64,000 nt of DNA. Origin: Thiohalophilus sp046483665 (lineage in GTDB: Bacteria; Pseudomonadota; Gammaproteobacteria; UBA6429; Thiohalophilaceae). The stretch lies in assembly GCF_046483665.1 (NCBI RefSeq), contig NZ_JAWOCR010000054.1, positions 3,515 through 67,514 of the forward strand. The letters are read 5' to 3'. Below the pieces are notes generated by a model. That model was not told the origin of the DNA, searched no databases, and saw only the letters and a list, made by a program, of their open reading frames with translations. Of the stretch, positions 34,057-43,605 are shown one piece after another (position 1 is the stretch's first letter; each line of letters begins with the position of its first letter). The translations under genes and the position numbers were made by a program.

Positions 34057-35046
34057 TTGGCCGAAAACAGCTTGCCTTATGCCAATCTGACACCGGCCCT
34101 GATACTGGATGCTGTCGATGCCTGCGGTTTTCAAGCCAGCGGCGCCCTGCTGGCATTGAACAGTTACGAAAACCGGGTCTATCAGGTCGGTCTGGAGGAC
34201 AGGACGTTTCTGATTGCCAAGATCTACCGCCCGGGGCGCTGGTCGGACGAGGCAATTCTGGAAGAACACGCCTTCGCCCACGAGCTGGCCGATCTGGAAA
34301 TCCCCGTGATTGCCCCGCTGCAACTGCCCGACGATCAGACCCTGGTGCACTATGGCGGTTACCGGCTGGCCCTCTATCCCCGTCGCGGCGGGCGTCCGCC
34401 GGAGCTCGACGATCCGGACCATCTGCGCTGGATGGGGCGAATGCTGGGCCGCATCCATGCCTGCGGCAGCCAGCGGCTGTTTCGCCAGCGTCCCCGCTTG
34501 AGTATCGAGCTACTTGGCACTGGCCCCTATGCTTATTTAATGGAACACGATTTCGTCCCCGCCGAGCTGGCTCACAACTATCGCCAGGCGGCCGAGGCTT
34601 TGCTGGAGGCGATCACGGCGATCTGGGTCGAGGTCGGGGAGTGGATCGATCCCCTGCGACTGCACGGTGACTGCCATCCCGGTAATATCCTGTGGACCGA
34701 GCAGGGGCCCCATTTTGTGGATCTGGATGACTGCATGACCGGCCCGGCGGTGCAGGATCTGTGGATGCTGCTCAGTGGCGAGCGGGGAGAGATGACCCGC
34801 CAGATGGCTCTGTTGCTGGAAGGTTACAGTCAGTTTTACGATTTCAATGCACTGGAATTACGTCTTGTAGAGGCGCTGCGGGGCCTGCGGCTGATTCACT
34901 ACAGCGGCTGGCTGGCCCGGCGCTGGCACGATCCCGCCTTTCCCATGCACTTTCCCTGGTTCAATACCCCCCGCTACTGGGAAGAGCAGCTCAACATCCT
35001 GCGTGAGCAGCTGGAGAGGCTGGAACAACCCCCCCTGGAACCGTGA
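34057..35046 (+). CDS. srkA: Stress response serine/threonine protein kinase SrkA (YihE-like)
   Basis: Aminoglycoside-phosphotransferase-fold kinase that protects against stress-induced death in E. coli. TTG at 34057 with GGGAG upstream starts AENSLPYANLTPALI; 329 residues match YihE/RdoA. Motifs: NSYENRVYQV (nucleotide loop), RLHGDCHPGNILW (catalytic Asp and Asn) and FVDLDDCMTGPAVQDLW (metal Asp). It is divergent from prlC. Orthology to E. coli srkA rests on length and motifs. Confidence 0.9.
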   Translation: MAENSLPYANLTPALILDAVDACGFQASGALLALNSYENRVYQVGLEDRTFLIAKIYRPGRWSDEAILEEHAFAHELADLEIPVIAPLQLPDDQTLVHYGGYRLALYPRRGGRPPELDDPDHLRWMGRMLGRIHACGSQRLFRQRPRLSIELLGTGPYAYLMEHDFVPAELAHNYRQAAEALLEAITAIWVEVGEWIDPLRLHGDCHPGNILWTEQGPHFVDLDDCMTGPAVQDLWMLLSGERGEMTRQMALLLEGYSQFYDFNALELRLVEALRGLRLIHYSGWLARRWHDPAFPMHFPWFNTPRYWEEQLNILREQLERLEQPPLEP

Positions 35047-35170
35047 GAGGGAAACTCCGTCGCCTCGCCGGTAAATATCTCCAGTCCCAATCCTGTGCAG
35101 AAGAGAGCGTCCAAACCGTTGGCAGGAAAATAAAATACCAGCTCGTCGGGGCGCCCTTTTTATTGCAGAG

Positions 35171-35491
35171 TTATTCCGGTTTCCAGATCCCGACAGCCGG
35201 GTCGTCGGTCTGCTCGCTGCGGCCCTGGGGGGCAGCCGCAGCCGGTTGTTGCTCGGCGGCGGAGTCCTGCGCTTCCTGGGCGGCGACATGCTTGGCGAAG
35301 GCAGCCAGCTGGTCGATTACCTCGTCGCGTTCGTTGTCGCCACCAGGATAGCCTGCGGCCAGATAACCGGAGACGGCTGACAGGTACTGCAGGGCCAGCA
35401 TCATGTTCTTTTCCACGTTGGGATCGTGTTGCACAATCACATTGTAGATACCGTGGATCAGATCATCGGACAGGGTGATGGAATCGCTCAT
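35171..35491 (-). CDS. Small hypothetical protein, Ala/Gln-rich C-terminus
   Basis: 106 residues, start ATG 35491 with GGGAA upstream. The N-terminal 65 residues look helical and conserved-like (DDLIHGIYNVIVQHDPNVEKN); the rest is a low-complexity tail (AEQQPAAAAPQGRSEQ). No signal peptide or membrane segment. I do not recognise the family. It converges on srkA and lies divergent from gorA. Confidence 0.65.
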   Translation of the reverse strand: MSDSITLSDDLIHGIYNVIVQHDPNVEKNMMLALQYLSAVSGYLAAGYPGGDNERDEVIDQLAAFAKHVAAQEAQDSAAEQQPAAAAPQGRSEQTDDPAVGIWKPE

Positions 35492-35625
35492 ATTCGGTTT
35501 CCCGTTTGGCTTTATAAATGGATGCAGGATTTTACGATCTCTATATAATATTGTCTCTACCGCCAAGACCCTGTCATTTTTCGGGTTTCAGGAAAATTCA
35601 CCCCCAATCGCAGTAGAGAGTCTCT

Positions 35626-36975
35626 ATGAGTCAACATTTCGATCTGATTTCCATCGGCGCCGGCAGCGGCGGGTTGTCCGCGGCCGAGCGTGCCGCCGAG
35701 TACGGTAAAAAAACCGCTGTCATTGAAAATAACAAACTGGGCGGCACCTGTGTGAACGTCGGTTGCGTACCCAAGAAGGTGATGTGGTTCGCCGCCGGCG
35801 TCGCCGAAACATTGCATGACGCCAGCGGTTATGGCTTCGACATCAGTATCAACAAGTTCGACTGGGGCAAACTGGTCGAGGCCCGCGAGGGCTATATCAA
35901 CGGTATCACCGACTGGTACGGCAATTACCTGAAGGATTCCAACATCGAGCACATCCAGGGCACGGCCCGCTTTGCCGATGCCCACACTCTGGACGTGGAT
36001 GGCGAGCAGTACACCGCCGACCATATCGTCATCTCCCCGGGTGGCTATCCGGTGATACCGGAGGTTCCGGGGGCCGAGCACGGTATCACTTCCGATGGTT
36101 TCTTTGCCCTCAAGGATCAGCCCAAACGGGTTGCTGTGGTGGGCGCCGGTTATATCGCGGTGGAGCTGGCCGGGGTGCTGAACAGCCTGGGCAGCGAGGT
36201 CAGCATGCTGTTGCGACGGGATCATTTTCTTTCCAGTTTCGACGCCATGCTGCGTGAGAGCCTGATGGAAGAGATGATGAACGCCGGGGTCAATATCATG
36301 TCCCGGGTCAACGTCGAACAAATTGAAAAACAGGCTGATGGCACGTTGAATATTCACTGTCAGAGCGGTGTCATTCTCGAAGGCTATGACTGTCTGATCT
36401 GGGCCATTGGCCGGGCACCCAGTACGGCCAACCTGAATCTGGATGCGGCCGGAGTCCAGTATAACGATGATGGCACCATTCCGGCCGATGCGTATCAGCA
36501 GACCAATGTCGAAGGTGTCTATGCGCTTGGTGATGTGATCGGCAAGGCACAACTCACTCCGGTAGCGATCGCCGCTGCGCGTCGCCTGTCGGACCGGCTG
36601 TTCAACAACATGCCCGAGCGCAAACTCGATTATGAAAACATCCCCACGGTGATGTTCAGTCACCCGCCTATCGGCACCATCGGTCTGACCGAAGACGAGG
36701 CGCGCGAACAGCATGGTGATGCAGTCAAGATTTACCAGACCGGCTTCACCGCCATGTACCATGCATTCAGTCCCCATCCCCAGCGTACCGCCATGAAACT
36801 GGTCTGCGTCGGCGCCGACGAAAAAGTCGTCGGTTGTCACATCATCGGCATGGGCGCCGATGAAATGCTGCAGGGCTTCGGCGTGGCGATCAAAATGGGC
36901 GCCAACAAGAAAGACTTCGACAACTGTGTCGCGCTGCACCCGACCAGTGCTGAAGAACTGGTGACACTTAGATAA
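35626..36975 (+). CDS. gorA: Glutathione-disulfide reductase
   Basis: NADPH- and FAD-dependent enzyme that regenerates reduced glutathione. Dinucleotide motif GAGSGGLSAAERAAEYG, redox-active GGTCVNVGCVPKK (Cys near 42 and 47), second GxGxxA region VVGAGYIAVELAGVL, and the C-terminal HPTSAEELVTL with the catalytic His-Glu pair. The 449 residues match E. coli Gor (450). A ribosome site is weak. It is followed by a B+A repeat. Confidence 0.95.
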   Translation: MSQHFDLISIGAGSGGLSAAERAAEYGKKTAVIENNKLGGTCVNVGCVPKKVMWFAAGVAETLHDASGYGFDISINKFDWGKLVEAREGYINGITDWYGNYLKDSNIEHIQGTARFADAHTLDVDGEQYTADHIVISPGGYPVIPEVPGAEHGITSDGFFALKDQPKRVAVVGAGYIAVELAGVLNSLGSEVSMLLRRDHFLSSFDAMLRESLMEEMMNAGVNIMSRVNVEQIEKQADGTLNIHCQSGVILEGYDCLIWAIGRAPSTANLNLDAAGVQYNDDGTIPADAYQQTNVEGVYALGDVIGKAQLTPVAIAAARRLSDRLFNNMPERKLDYENIPTVMFSHPPIGTIGLTEDEAREQHGDAVKIYQTGFTAMYHAFSPHPQRTAMKLVCVGADEKVVGCHIIGMGADEMLQGFGVAIKMGANKKDFDNCVALHPTSAEELVTLR

Positions 36976-36976
36976 G

Positions 36977-37089
36977 AGGGCCCAGGGCCGAGTGACGAGT
37001 AACGAGGAAAGCTCACCACCAGGATACCAGGGCACAAAGTAACACAAAGAATTTTGATTATTCTTGGTGTCTTTGAGTCCTGGTGGTTA
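36977..37089. repeat. Composite repeat: family B segment plus family A inverted repeat
   Basis: Starts with GGGCCCAGGGCCGAGTGACG and AGTAACGAGGAAAG (B-type), continues directly into the left A arm TCACCACCAGGATACCAG (37013-37030), an AT-rich loop, and the right arm CTTTGAGTCCTGGTGGTTA (37071-37089). The whole gap between gorA and the carbonic anhydrase gene is this element. Confidence 0.85.
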
Positions 37090-37115
37090 AAGTCATTAAT
37101 GAGGCGGATTGGATT

Positions 37116-37643
37116 ATGGCGATCAGGGATTTTGAAGAAATCATGCCGGATCTGCATCCCGATGCCTATGTGGATGAGTCGGCGCTGGTGATCGGGGATG
37201 TGGTCATCGGGGCCGACAGCTCGGTCTGGCCGTTCACGGTGATCCGGGGCGATGTGAATGCGATCCGCATCGGCGCGAATACCAATATCCAGGATAATTC
37301 GGTGCTGCATGTCACCCACGACGGGCCGCACAATCCCGGCGGGTATGCGTTGAAGATAGGCGATAACGTCACAGTCGGTCATCGTGTCATCCTGCACGGC
37401 TGCACGATTGAAGATAACTGTTTGATCGGAATGGGTGCGACCGTGATGGATGGGGCCGTGGTTCATGAACACACCATCCTCGGCGCCGGTGCCCTGGTGA
37501 CGTCTGGCAAGAAACTGGAAAGCGGTCTGTGGCTGGGCAGCCCGGCGCGCAAGGTGCGCGAGCTGAGCGACGAGGAACGCGAGTCCATTGTCTATTCCGC
37601 GCAACACTATGTTCGACTGAAAAACCGCCACCAGTTATCCTGA
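37116..37643 (+). CDS. Gamma-class carbonic anhydrase family protein (YrdA-like)
   Basis: 175-residue left-handed beta-helix protein. The hexapeptide-repeat pattern includes VIGDVVIGADSSVWPFTVIRGD, and metal ligands are likely in NSVLHVTHD, VTVGHRVILHGC (three His). Members may act as carbonic anhydrase or as an unknown hydrolase; activity is not proved for YrdA. ATG at 37116 follows the repeat. It lies seven bases upstream of the glycosylase gene, suggesting one transcript. Confidence 0.88.
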   Translation: MAIRDFEEIMPDLHPDAYVDESALVIGDVVIGADSSVWPFTVIRGDVNAIRIGANTNIQDNSVLHVTHDGPHNPGGYALKIGDNVTVGHRVILHGCTIEDNCLIGMGATVMDGAVVHEHTILGAGALVTSGKKLESGLWLGSPARKVRELSDEERESIVYSAQHYVRLKNRHQLS

Positions 37644-37649
37644 CAGGCC

Positions 37650-38330
37650 ATGGCACGACTCAAGCCGGCCTTTTTCGACCAACCCCCCTGCGATCTGGCC
37701 CGGGCATTGCTGGGCAAGGTGTTGCGGCATCGTTATGGCCAACACTGGCTGGCCTGTCGGATCATTGAAACCGAGGCCTATTATCTCGAGGAGCGGGGCA
37801 GCCACTCCTCGCAGGGCTATACCGATAAACGTCGGGCAATGTTCATGCCCCCGGGCACTATTTATATGTATTACGCCCGGGGCGGCGACTCGCTGAACAT
37901 CAGTGCACGTGGCGAAGGTAACGCGGTATTGATCAAATCCGGCGTGCCGCATTTCGATCGTCTCTCGCCGCGCAGCAATCTGTCCATCATGCAACGTCTC
38001 AATCCCGTCAAGGGTTCTGGCAGGTTACGTCCGGAAGTAAAAATGTGCAGTGGCCAGACCTTGTTGTGTGCGGCGCTGGGGCTCAAGGTTGCTCAATGGG
38101 ATCAACAACAGTTCGATACGCAGCATTTTTATATCGAGGATGTGAGTTATGTGCCTGAAATGGTGATCCAGACGACCCGTCTGGGGATTCCCGCCGGGCG
38201 AGATGAACATCTCATGTATCGCTATATTGACCACGCCCACACGGCTCAATGTACCAGTAATCCGTTGAGCAAACGCGCCTGGCACGAGGGACAGGATTAT
38301 GTCCTCCACCATCTATCTGATACTCGCTGA
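37650..38330 (+). CDS. 3-methyladenine DNA glycosylase (AAG/MPG family)
   Basis: DNA repair glycosylase that excises alkylated purines. The 226-residue protein carries the AAG signature ACRIIETEAYY (catalytic Glu), KRRAMFMPPGTIYMYYARG and LLIKSGVP-type sequence (AVLIKSGVP). It lies between YrdA-like and a DUF2784 gene, overlapping the latter by 32 bases. AAG homologues occur in scattered bacteria and need not replace AlkA. Confidence 0.92.
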   Translation: MARLKPAFFDQPPCDLARALLGKVLRHRYGQHWLACRIIETEAYYLEERGSHSSQGYTDKRRAMFMPPGTIYMYYARGGDSLNISARGEGNAVLIKSGVPHFDRLSPRSNLSIMQRLNPVKGSGRLRPEVKMCSGQTLLCAALGLKVAQWDQQQFDTQHFYIEDVSYVPEMVIQTTRLGIPAGRDEHLMYRYIDHAHTAQCTSNPLSKRAWHEGQDYVLHHLSDTR

Positions 38331-38682
38331 GCTGACCGTTCTGCTGCATTTTCTGTTCGTGGCCTTCGTCACCGTCGGCGCGTTATTGTTGCTGCGCTGG
38401 CCAAAACTTATCTGGCTACACCTGCCGGCGTTATTCTGGGGAATATACATCCAGTTCAGTGGCGGCTACTGCCCGCTCACGCCGCTGGAAAAAAATTTTC
38501 GTCAACTGGCCGGAATGAAAACCTATGACGGCGGCTTCATCAATCATTACCTTATCCCGATAATTTATCCACCCGGATTGACTGCCGAAATGCAGTTCAT
38601 GATCGGTATAGGGTTAATCGTATTAAATGCGTTGATTTACGTGTTGTTTATCTACGGCCAACGGCATAAAGGTAATAGTTAG
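38299..38682 (+). CDS. DUF2784 family membrane protein
   Basis: 127 residues with about three to four hydrophobic helices (LAELTVLLHFLFVAFVTVGA near the N-terminus, LIWLHLPALFWGIYIQF, and a C-terminal LIVLNALIYVLFIYG). The DUF2784 signature CPLTPLEKNFRQLAG with a following YPPGLT is present. Function unknown. The start has GAGGGACAGG upstream and overlaps the glycosylase gene, so it is co-translated. Confidence 0.88.
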   Translation: MSSTIYLILAELTVLLHFLFVAFVTVGALLLLRWPKLIWLHLPALFWGIYIQFSGGYCPLTPLEKNFRQLAGMKTYDGGFINHYLIPIIYPPGLTAEMQFMIGIGLIVLNALIYVLFIYGQRHKGNS

Positions 38683-38694
38683 CCCACTGGAAAT

Positions 38695-38732
38695 AACGCA
38701 AAGGACGCCAGGACGCAGAGCACGCAAAGAGA
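38695..38732. repeat. Family C-like repeat fragment
   Basis: AACGCAAAGGACGCCAGGAC and the following GCAGAGCACGCAAAGAG resemble the left arm of family C. A possible short partner, CTTTGCGTT, lies near 38822. Probably a decayed copy between DUF2784 and aroE. Confidence 0.45.
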
Positions 38733-38846
38733 AAAGTGACTTAATGGTGCTGCTGAATAATCGGCAGTGCGTTGAAGCGCCGGGAACATATACTTTAAAG
38801 GACCGGAGCAATAATGATTTACTTTGCGTTTCTTCCACGATGCCAT

Positions 38847-39695
38847 CTAGGAGACCATCTCGCGACGTAACTGCTCAATGACGGGTTTGGTGTCGGGCCG
38901 CACGTCGCGCCAGAGGTAAAAGGACTCGGCGGCCTGTTCGACCAGCATACCCAGGCCATCCAGCACGGTGATGGCGCCATGTTGTGTGGCCCACTGCATG
39001 AAGGTTGTTGGCTCACTGCCGTACATCATGTCGTAACAGGTCGCGCCGGTGGCTAGCAGGTTGTCGGGCAGCGACGGGAGTTCGCCCTGTAAACTGGCGG
39101 CGGTAGCGTTGATGATCAGATCGAACTGTCTGTTGTCCAGTGCCTCGTAGCCGTTGCCCTCAATATTGCCCAGGTCGCAGAAGGCATGGGCCAGTTCGCG
39201 GGCTTTTTCCGCCGTGCGGTTGGCGATCACCAGTTGCGCCGGCTGTTGGTCCAGCAGCGGCGCCAGCACCCCGCGCGCCGCACCTCCGGCGCCCATCAGC
39301 AACACCCGTTTGTTCGCTATCTCGATCCGGTTGTTGAGCAAATCGTTGACCAGGCCGATGCCGTCGGTGTTATCACCATACAGCGTCATATCGATGAACT
39401 TGATGGTATTGACCGCACCGGCTCGTTCGGCGCGGTCACTGCGTTCGTTCACCAGCTGCCATGCCTCCTGCTTGAAGGGCACGGTGATATTGAGACCCTT
39501 GCCGCCGCTGGCGTCGAAGTTGCCGACAGCCTGGGCAAAGCCGCCGGGATCCACCTGGATCGCCTCATAGTGGACCGACTCGCCGGTCTGCTCGGCAAAC
39601 AGGCTATGAATGCGTGGTGATTTGCTGTGGGTAACCGGGTTGCCCATCACGGCATAATTGTCGAGGCGGCGTCGGAAATCGAACAGGTCACTCAT
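38847..39695 (-). CDS. aroE: Shikimate dehydrogenase (NADP+)
   Basis: Fourth step of the shikimate pathway, reducing 3-dehydroshikimate. The 282-residue sequence has YAVMGNPVTHSKSPRIH at the N-terminus, VTVPFKQEAW (catalytic Lys), YGDNTDGIGLVNDL (catalytic Asp) and the NADP loop LMGAGGAARGVLAPLL with ANRTAEKA. Normal length (E. coli 272). It is transcribed divergently from ppx. Confidence 0.96.
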   Translation of the reverse strand: MSDLFDFRRRLDNYAVMGNPVTHSKSPRIHSLFAEQTGESVHYEAIQVDPGGFAQAVGNFDASGGKGLNITVPFKQEAWQLVNERSDRAERAGAVNTIKFIDMTLYGDNTDGIGLVNDLLNNRIEIANKRVLLMGAGGAARGVLAPLLDQQPAQLVIANRTAEKARELAHAFCDLGNIEGNGYEALDNRQFDLIINATAASLQGELPSLPDNLLATGATCYDMMYGSEPTTFMQWATQHGAITVLDGLGMLVEQAAESFYLWRDVRPDTKPVIEQLRREMVS

Positions 39696-39837
39696 AGGTC
39701 GGGTGTCATCAGCTGGTGAGTCAGTTGTGGGTGTGAAGAATGCATCGCTTGTCGTATGTTTCCTGCTATAACATGCACCAACACTCCATGCTAGTATTAT
39801 ATCGTATCCGGCGACAAACAGATAAAGATCGCATAGT

Positions 39838-41358
39838 ATGATTTTTTCACGTTCCCGAAAAGAGCAGTTTCATCGCCAGCTTGCGGCGGTGGATCTGGGC
39901 TCTAACAGTTTTCATATGATTGTTGCCCGCGCCAGTGATCGGGCCCTGCAGGTACAGGACCGGTTGCGCGAAATGGTACGTCTCGGCGCCGGCCTGGACG
40001 AGGCCGGCAATCTGGACGAGGCGGCACAGCAACGCGCGCTGGCCTGCCTGGAACGCTTCGGCCAGCGTTTGCAGAGTCTCAGGGATAGGGAGGTGCGCGT
40101 GGTCGGTACCAATACATTACGTGCCGCGCGCAATGCCGCTGAATTTTTACAACAGGCAGAGAGCGCGCTGGGCCAATCGGTGGAAATTATCTCGGGGATT
40201 GAAGAGGCGAGATTGATCTATCTGGGCGTGGCACACAGCCTGGCCGAAGAGGGGCAGCGTCGCATGGTGATCGATATCGGCGGCGGCAGTACCGAGGTAA
40301 TCATCGGCGAGCGATTCGAACCGCTATTACTGGAAAGCCTGTATATGGGCTGTGTGAGCATGAGTCGGGAATTCTTTCCTGATGGCGAAATAACCCAGGT
40401 CCGGTTGAGATCGGCGGAAATGGCAGCGCAACTGGAACTGGAAGGATTCGCCCATCGCTGTCATCAACTCGGCTGGGAACAGACAGTCGGGGCCTCTGGC
40501 ACAGCCAAGGCACTGGCGAAAGTAGTGCAGGCCCAGGGCTGGTGTAATGAAGGTATTACGGCCAAAGCTATGAAACAACTACGCAAGGCATTACTCGATG
40601 CCGGCCATATTGATCAGATTTCCCTCAAGGGGTTAAACGAGGAACGTCGACCGGTCTTTGTCGGAGGTTTTGCCATCATGTGGGCGCTGTTCCAGTCGCT
40701 GGATATCAAGCAGATGCTGGTTTCGGATGGGGCGCTGCGCGAAGGTCTGTTGTACGACATGCTCGGGCGGTATCAGCATGAAGACGTGCGTGAGAAGAGT
40801 GTCGAATTATTACAAAAACGCTATCAAATCGACCTCGAACATAGCTTGCAGGTAGAAAAAACGGCACTTGCTTTGCTGGATCAGGTCAGTGAATCCTGGC
40901 AACTCGACAAATCACGCCATCAGCAATTACTGGGCTGGGCAGCGCGTCTGCATGAAATTGGCCTGGCCATTGCGCACGCCGGTTATCACAAGCACGGTGG
41001 CTATCTGCTGGAGCACTCGGATCTGCCGGGGTTCAGTGTTCAGGAGCAACAGGTCCTGGCGAACCTGGTGCGCACTCATCGGCGCAAGCCGGATTCCCAG
41101 ACGTTTAACGATTTACCCAAATCGGTCCAGGAGATTGCGACTAAACTAACGATCCTGCTGCGTCTGGCGGTCAAGCTGCAACGCAGTCGATTGCATGACG
41201 CTCTGCCCGATTTGAAGCTCAAGGCGAAACCCCGGCAGCTCAAGTTGATTTTTCCCTCTGAATGGCTGAAACAGCATGACCTGACCCGGGCGGATCTGGA
41301 GCGGGAAATCAGCCACCTGCAGTTACTCGATTATGAGCTGAAGATCGAATCGCAGTAA
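39838..41358 (+). CDS. ppx: Exopolyphosphatase (Ppx/GppA family)
   Basis: Enzyme that releases phosphate from polyphosphate ends. The 506 residues fit Ppx. N-terminal actin-like fold: AVDLGSNSFHMIVAR, RVVGTNTLRAARNA, VIDIGGGSTEVIIGE; a helical HD-like domain from about 320 (QQLLGWAARLHEIG). It converges on ppk at their 3' ends, with 32 bases between. Whether it acts on polyP or pppGpp cannot be separated from sequence alone. Confidence 0.93.
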   Translation: MIFSRSRKEQFHRQLAAVDLGSNSFHMIVARASDRALQVQDRLREMVRLGAGLDEAGNLDEAAQQRALACLERFGQRLQSLRDREVRVVGTNTLRAARNAAEFLQQAESALGQSVEIISGIEEARLIYLGVAHSLAEEGQRRMVIDIGGGSTEVIIGERFEPLLLESLYMGCVSMSREFFPDGEITQVRLRSAEMAAQLELEGFAHRCHQLGWEQTVGASGTAKALAKVVQAQGWCNEGITAKAMKQLRKALLDAGHIDQISLKGLNEERRPVFVGGFAIMWALFQSLDIKQMLVSDGALREGLLYDMLGRYQHEDVREKSVELLQKRYQIDLEHSLQVEKTALALLDQVSESWQLDKSRHQQLLGWAARLHEIGLAIAHAGYHKHGGYLLEHSDLPGFSVQEQQVLANLVRTHRRKPDSQTFNDLPKSVQEIATKLTILLRLAVKLQRSRLHDALPDLKLKAKPRQLKLIFPSEWLKQHDLTRADLEREISHLQLLDYELKIESQ

Positions 41359-41390
41359 TTTTGAATATCCGGGTCGCTAGCTGCGGGCGG

Positions 41391-43481
41391 CTAGTTACTT
41401 TTCTCGGTACCCGGATCGGCGGCCAGTTTTTCCAGCAGCTGGCGCTGTACATTACGCGGTTTCTGGTTACCCTGTTTGACCTTGCGGTAAGTGCCATCGG
41501 ACTGCAGTTGCCAGGCAAGGGTATTATCCGCCAGATAAGCCAGCAGCCCGTCATTGATGACCCGCTTTTTCATTGCCGGATCCTCAAGGGGAAAGCAGGT
41601 TTCCACCCGCCGGAAGAAATTACGGTCCATCCAGTCGGCACTGGAACAATACACCTGCGGGTCGTCACCGTTTTCAAAATAATAGATCCGGGTATGTTCC
41701 AGAAAGCGGCCAACGACGGAACGTACCTGGATATTGTCAGAAACGCCGACAACGCCGGGGCGCAGGCAGCAGATACCGCGCACAATCAGATCAACCTTCA
41801 CGCCGGCCTGTGAGGCCTCATAGAGTTTGGCGATGATTTTCGATTCCACCAGCGAGTTGATCTTGACGATAATACGTGCCGGCTGGCCGTTGCGGGCATT
41901 GTTCATTTCCTGATCGATCATGGCTAGCAGACGTTTGTGCAATGTGAATGGCGACTGCAACAGTTTGCGTAACTTGGTGGCCTTGCCCAGTCCGGTCAAC
42001 TGGGTGAACAACCGATGTACATCCTCGCCAATGGCCTTGTCACAGGTCAGCAGACCGTAATCGGTATATACCCGGGCGGTACCGGCGTGATAGTTGCCCG
42101 TGCCCAGATGCGCGTAACGGCGGATGCGCCGGCCTTCGCGACGCACGATCAACAACAGTTTTGCATGTGTCTTGTGGCCGACCACGCCATAGACAACATG
42201 GGCGCCGGCATCCTGCAGGCGGGTTGCCAGCTCGATATTGGCCGCTTCATCAAAGCGGGCACGCAGTTCCACCACCACGGTTACCTCCTTGCCGACCCTG
42301 GCGGCCTCGACCAGCGCATCCACCAGCGGTGAGTCAGCGCCAGTGCGATACAGGGTCTGCTTGATGGCAAGCACTTTCGGATCACTGGCGGCCTGCTTCA
42401 GCAGACTGATAATGGGGGCAAAGGATTCGAAGGGATGATGCAGAAGCACATCCCCGTGGCGAATTACTTCGAACTGGTCGTCGTTGTTCTTTAACCGCTT
42501 GGGAATCCCGGGAGTAAACGGCGGATACTTGAGATCGGGACGGTCCACCAGATCATGAATTTCCAGCAAGCGATTGAGGTTGACCGGACCATTAACCTGA
42601 TAGAGATCTTCGCTATCCAGCTTGAACTTCTGCAGCAGATATTCGGCCATCTCGTCACTGCAGTTGTCCGCTACTTCGAGTCGGACGGCATCGCTCAGGC
42701 GGCGCGAGGAGAGCTCGCCCTTGATGGCTCGCATCAGATCATCGATTTCTTCCTCATCGACGAACAGGTCGCTGTCGCGGGTCACCCGGAACTGATAACA
42801 ACCGGTCACATTCATACCCGGAAACAGCTCGCTGACATGGGTATGGATGATGGAGCTCAAAAAGACAAAGGTATCGCCGTTGGCGAGCGACGAGGGCAGC
42901 CGGATCAGGCGCGGCAGGCTGCGCGGTGCCTGAACGATGGCAATGCGGCTGTCGCGGCCAAAGGCATCCTTGCCTTCCAGGGCGACAATGAAATTGAGAC
43001 TACGATTGAGTACCCGCGGGAACGGGTGGGCCGGGTCCAGTCCCAGCGGACTCAAAACCGGCAGCAGTTCGTTGCTGAAATAACGTTTGATCCAGGCCGC
43101 CTGTTTCTGGTTCCAGCGTGCGCGTTTGAGGAAATGGATCCGTTGTTTGGCCAGCTCAGGAATCAGAACTTCATTCAGCACCCGGTATTGTTCGTCCACC
43201 AGGCGGTGAGCCTCATCGCTGATCCGGGCCAGCAGCTGTTCCGGGGTCAGGCTGTCGGCGCTGCCGCTGGTGGACTCCAGCGCCGCGCGATGCATCAGTC
43301 CGGCCACGCGGATTTCGAAAAATTCGTCCAGGTTGGTACTGGAGATGCATAGAAACCGCAGTCGCTCGAGCAGCGGCACACTCTCGTCGCTGGCCTGGGC
43401 CAGCACGCGCCACTGAAACTGCAACAGGCTCAGTTCGCGGTTGAAATAGAGATCGGGATCAGTCAGGTCAGTTTTCTCCAT
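41391..43481 (-). CDS. ppk: Polyphosphate kinase 1
   Basis: Membrane-associated enzyme that makes polyphosphate from ATP. ATG at 43481 begins MEKTDLTDPDLYFNRELSLL, matching homologous N-termini, and gives 696 residues (E. coli 688); the longer frame from 43556 would overlap the Pho box and is rejected. Phospho-His motif RYAHLGTGNYHAGTARVY (catalytic His near residue 430) and the RGICCLRPG segment are intact. It converges on ppx. A Pho box immediately upstream implies induction by phosphate starvation. Confidence 0.96.
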   Translation of the reverse strand: MEKTDLTDPDLYFNRELSLLQFQWRVLAQASDESVPLLERLRFLCISSTNLDEFFEIRVAGLMHRAALESTSGSADSLTPEQLLARISDEAHRLVDEQYRVLNEVLIPELAKQRIHFLKRARWNQKQAAWIKRYFSNELLPVLSPLGLDPAHPFPRVLNRSLNFIVALEGKDAFGRDSRIAIVQAPRSLPRLIRLPSSLANGDTFVFLSSIIHTHVSELFPGMNVTGCYQFRVTRDSDLFVDEEEIDDLMRAIKGELSSRRLSDAVRLEVADNCSDEMAEYLLQKFKLDSEDLYQVNGPVNLNRLLEIHDLVDRPDLKYPPFTPGIPKRLKNNDDQFEVIRHGDVLLHHPFESFAPIISLLKQAASDPKVLAIKQTLYRTGADSPLVDALVEAARVGKEVTVVVELRARFDEAANIELATRLQDAGAHVVYGVVGHKTHAKLLLIVRREGRRIRRYAHLGTGNYHAGTARVYTDYGLLTCDKAIGEDVHRLFTQLTGLGKATKLRKLLQSPFTLHKRLLAMIDQEMNNARNGQPARIIVKINSLVESKIIAKLYEASQAGVKVDLIVRGICCLRPGVVGVSDNIQVRSVVGRFLEHTRIYYFENGDDPQVYCSSADWMDRNFFRRVETCFPLEDPAMKKRVINDGLLAYLADNTLAWQLQSDGTYRKVKQGNQKPRNVQRQLLEKLAADPGTEKSN

Positions 43482-43503
43482 GTTGTCATAAAACCATAAC
43501 GAT

Positions 43504-43521
43504 ATGACAAGCGGATGACAA
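43504..43521 (-). promoter_or_regulatory. Pho box (PhoB site) upstream of ppk
   Basis: On the minus strand TTGTCAT-CCGC-TTGTCAT is a pair of 7-base direct repeats with 4-base spacing, the exact architecture of the PhoB-binding Pho box (CTGTCAT-N4-CTGTCAT). It is 22 bases upstream of the ppk ATG, with TATGGT or TTTTAT as a possible -10, so the leader must be very short. Confidence 0.8.
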
Positions 43522-43605
43522 ATCCCGGCGGAAGTCTGACCCGCCGGCAAGTTCATTTTAGCATGATGAATACTGTGTCAACCGGCGTTGCGCAGGGCTG
43601 GATAA

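Noticed and set aside
35557..37047. 496-codon minus-strand frame opposite gorA
   Set aside because: Antisense to gorA; runs through the repeat region, no family motifs.
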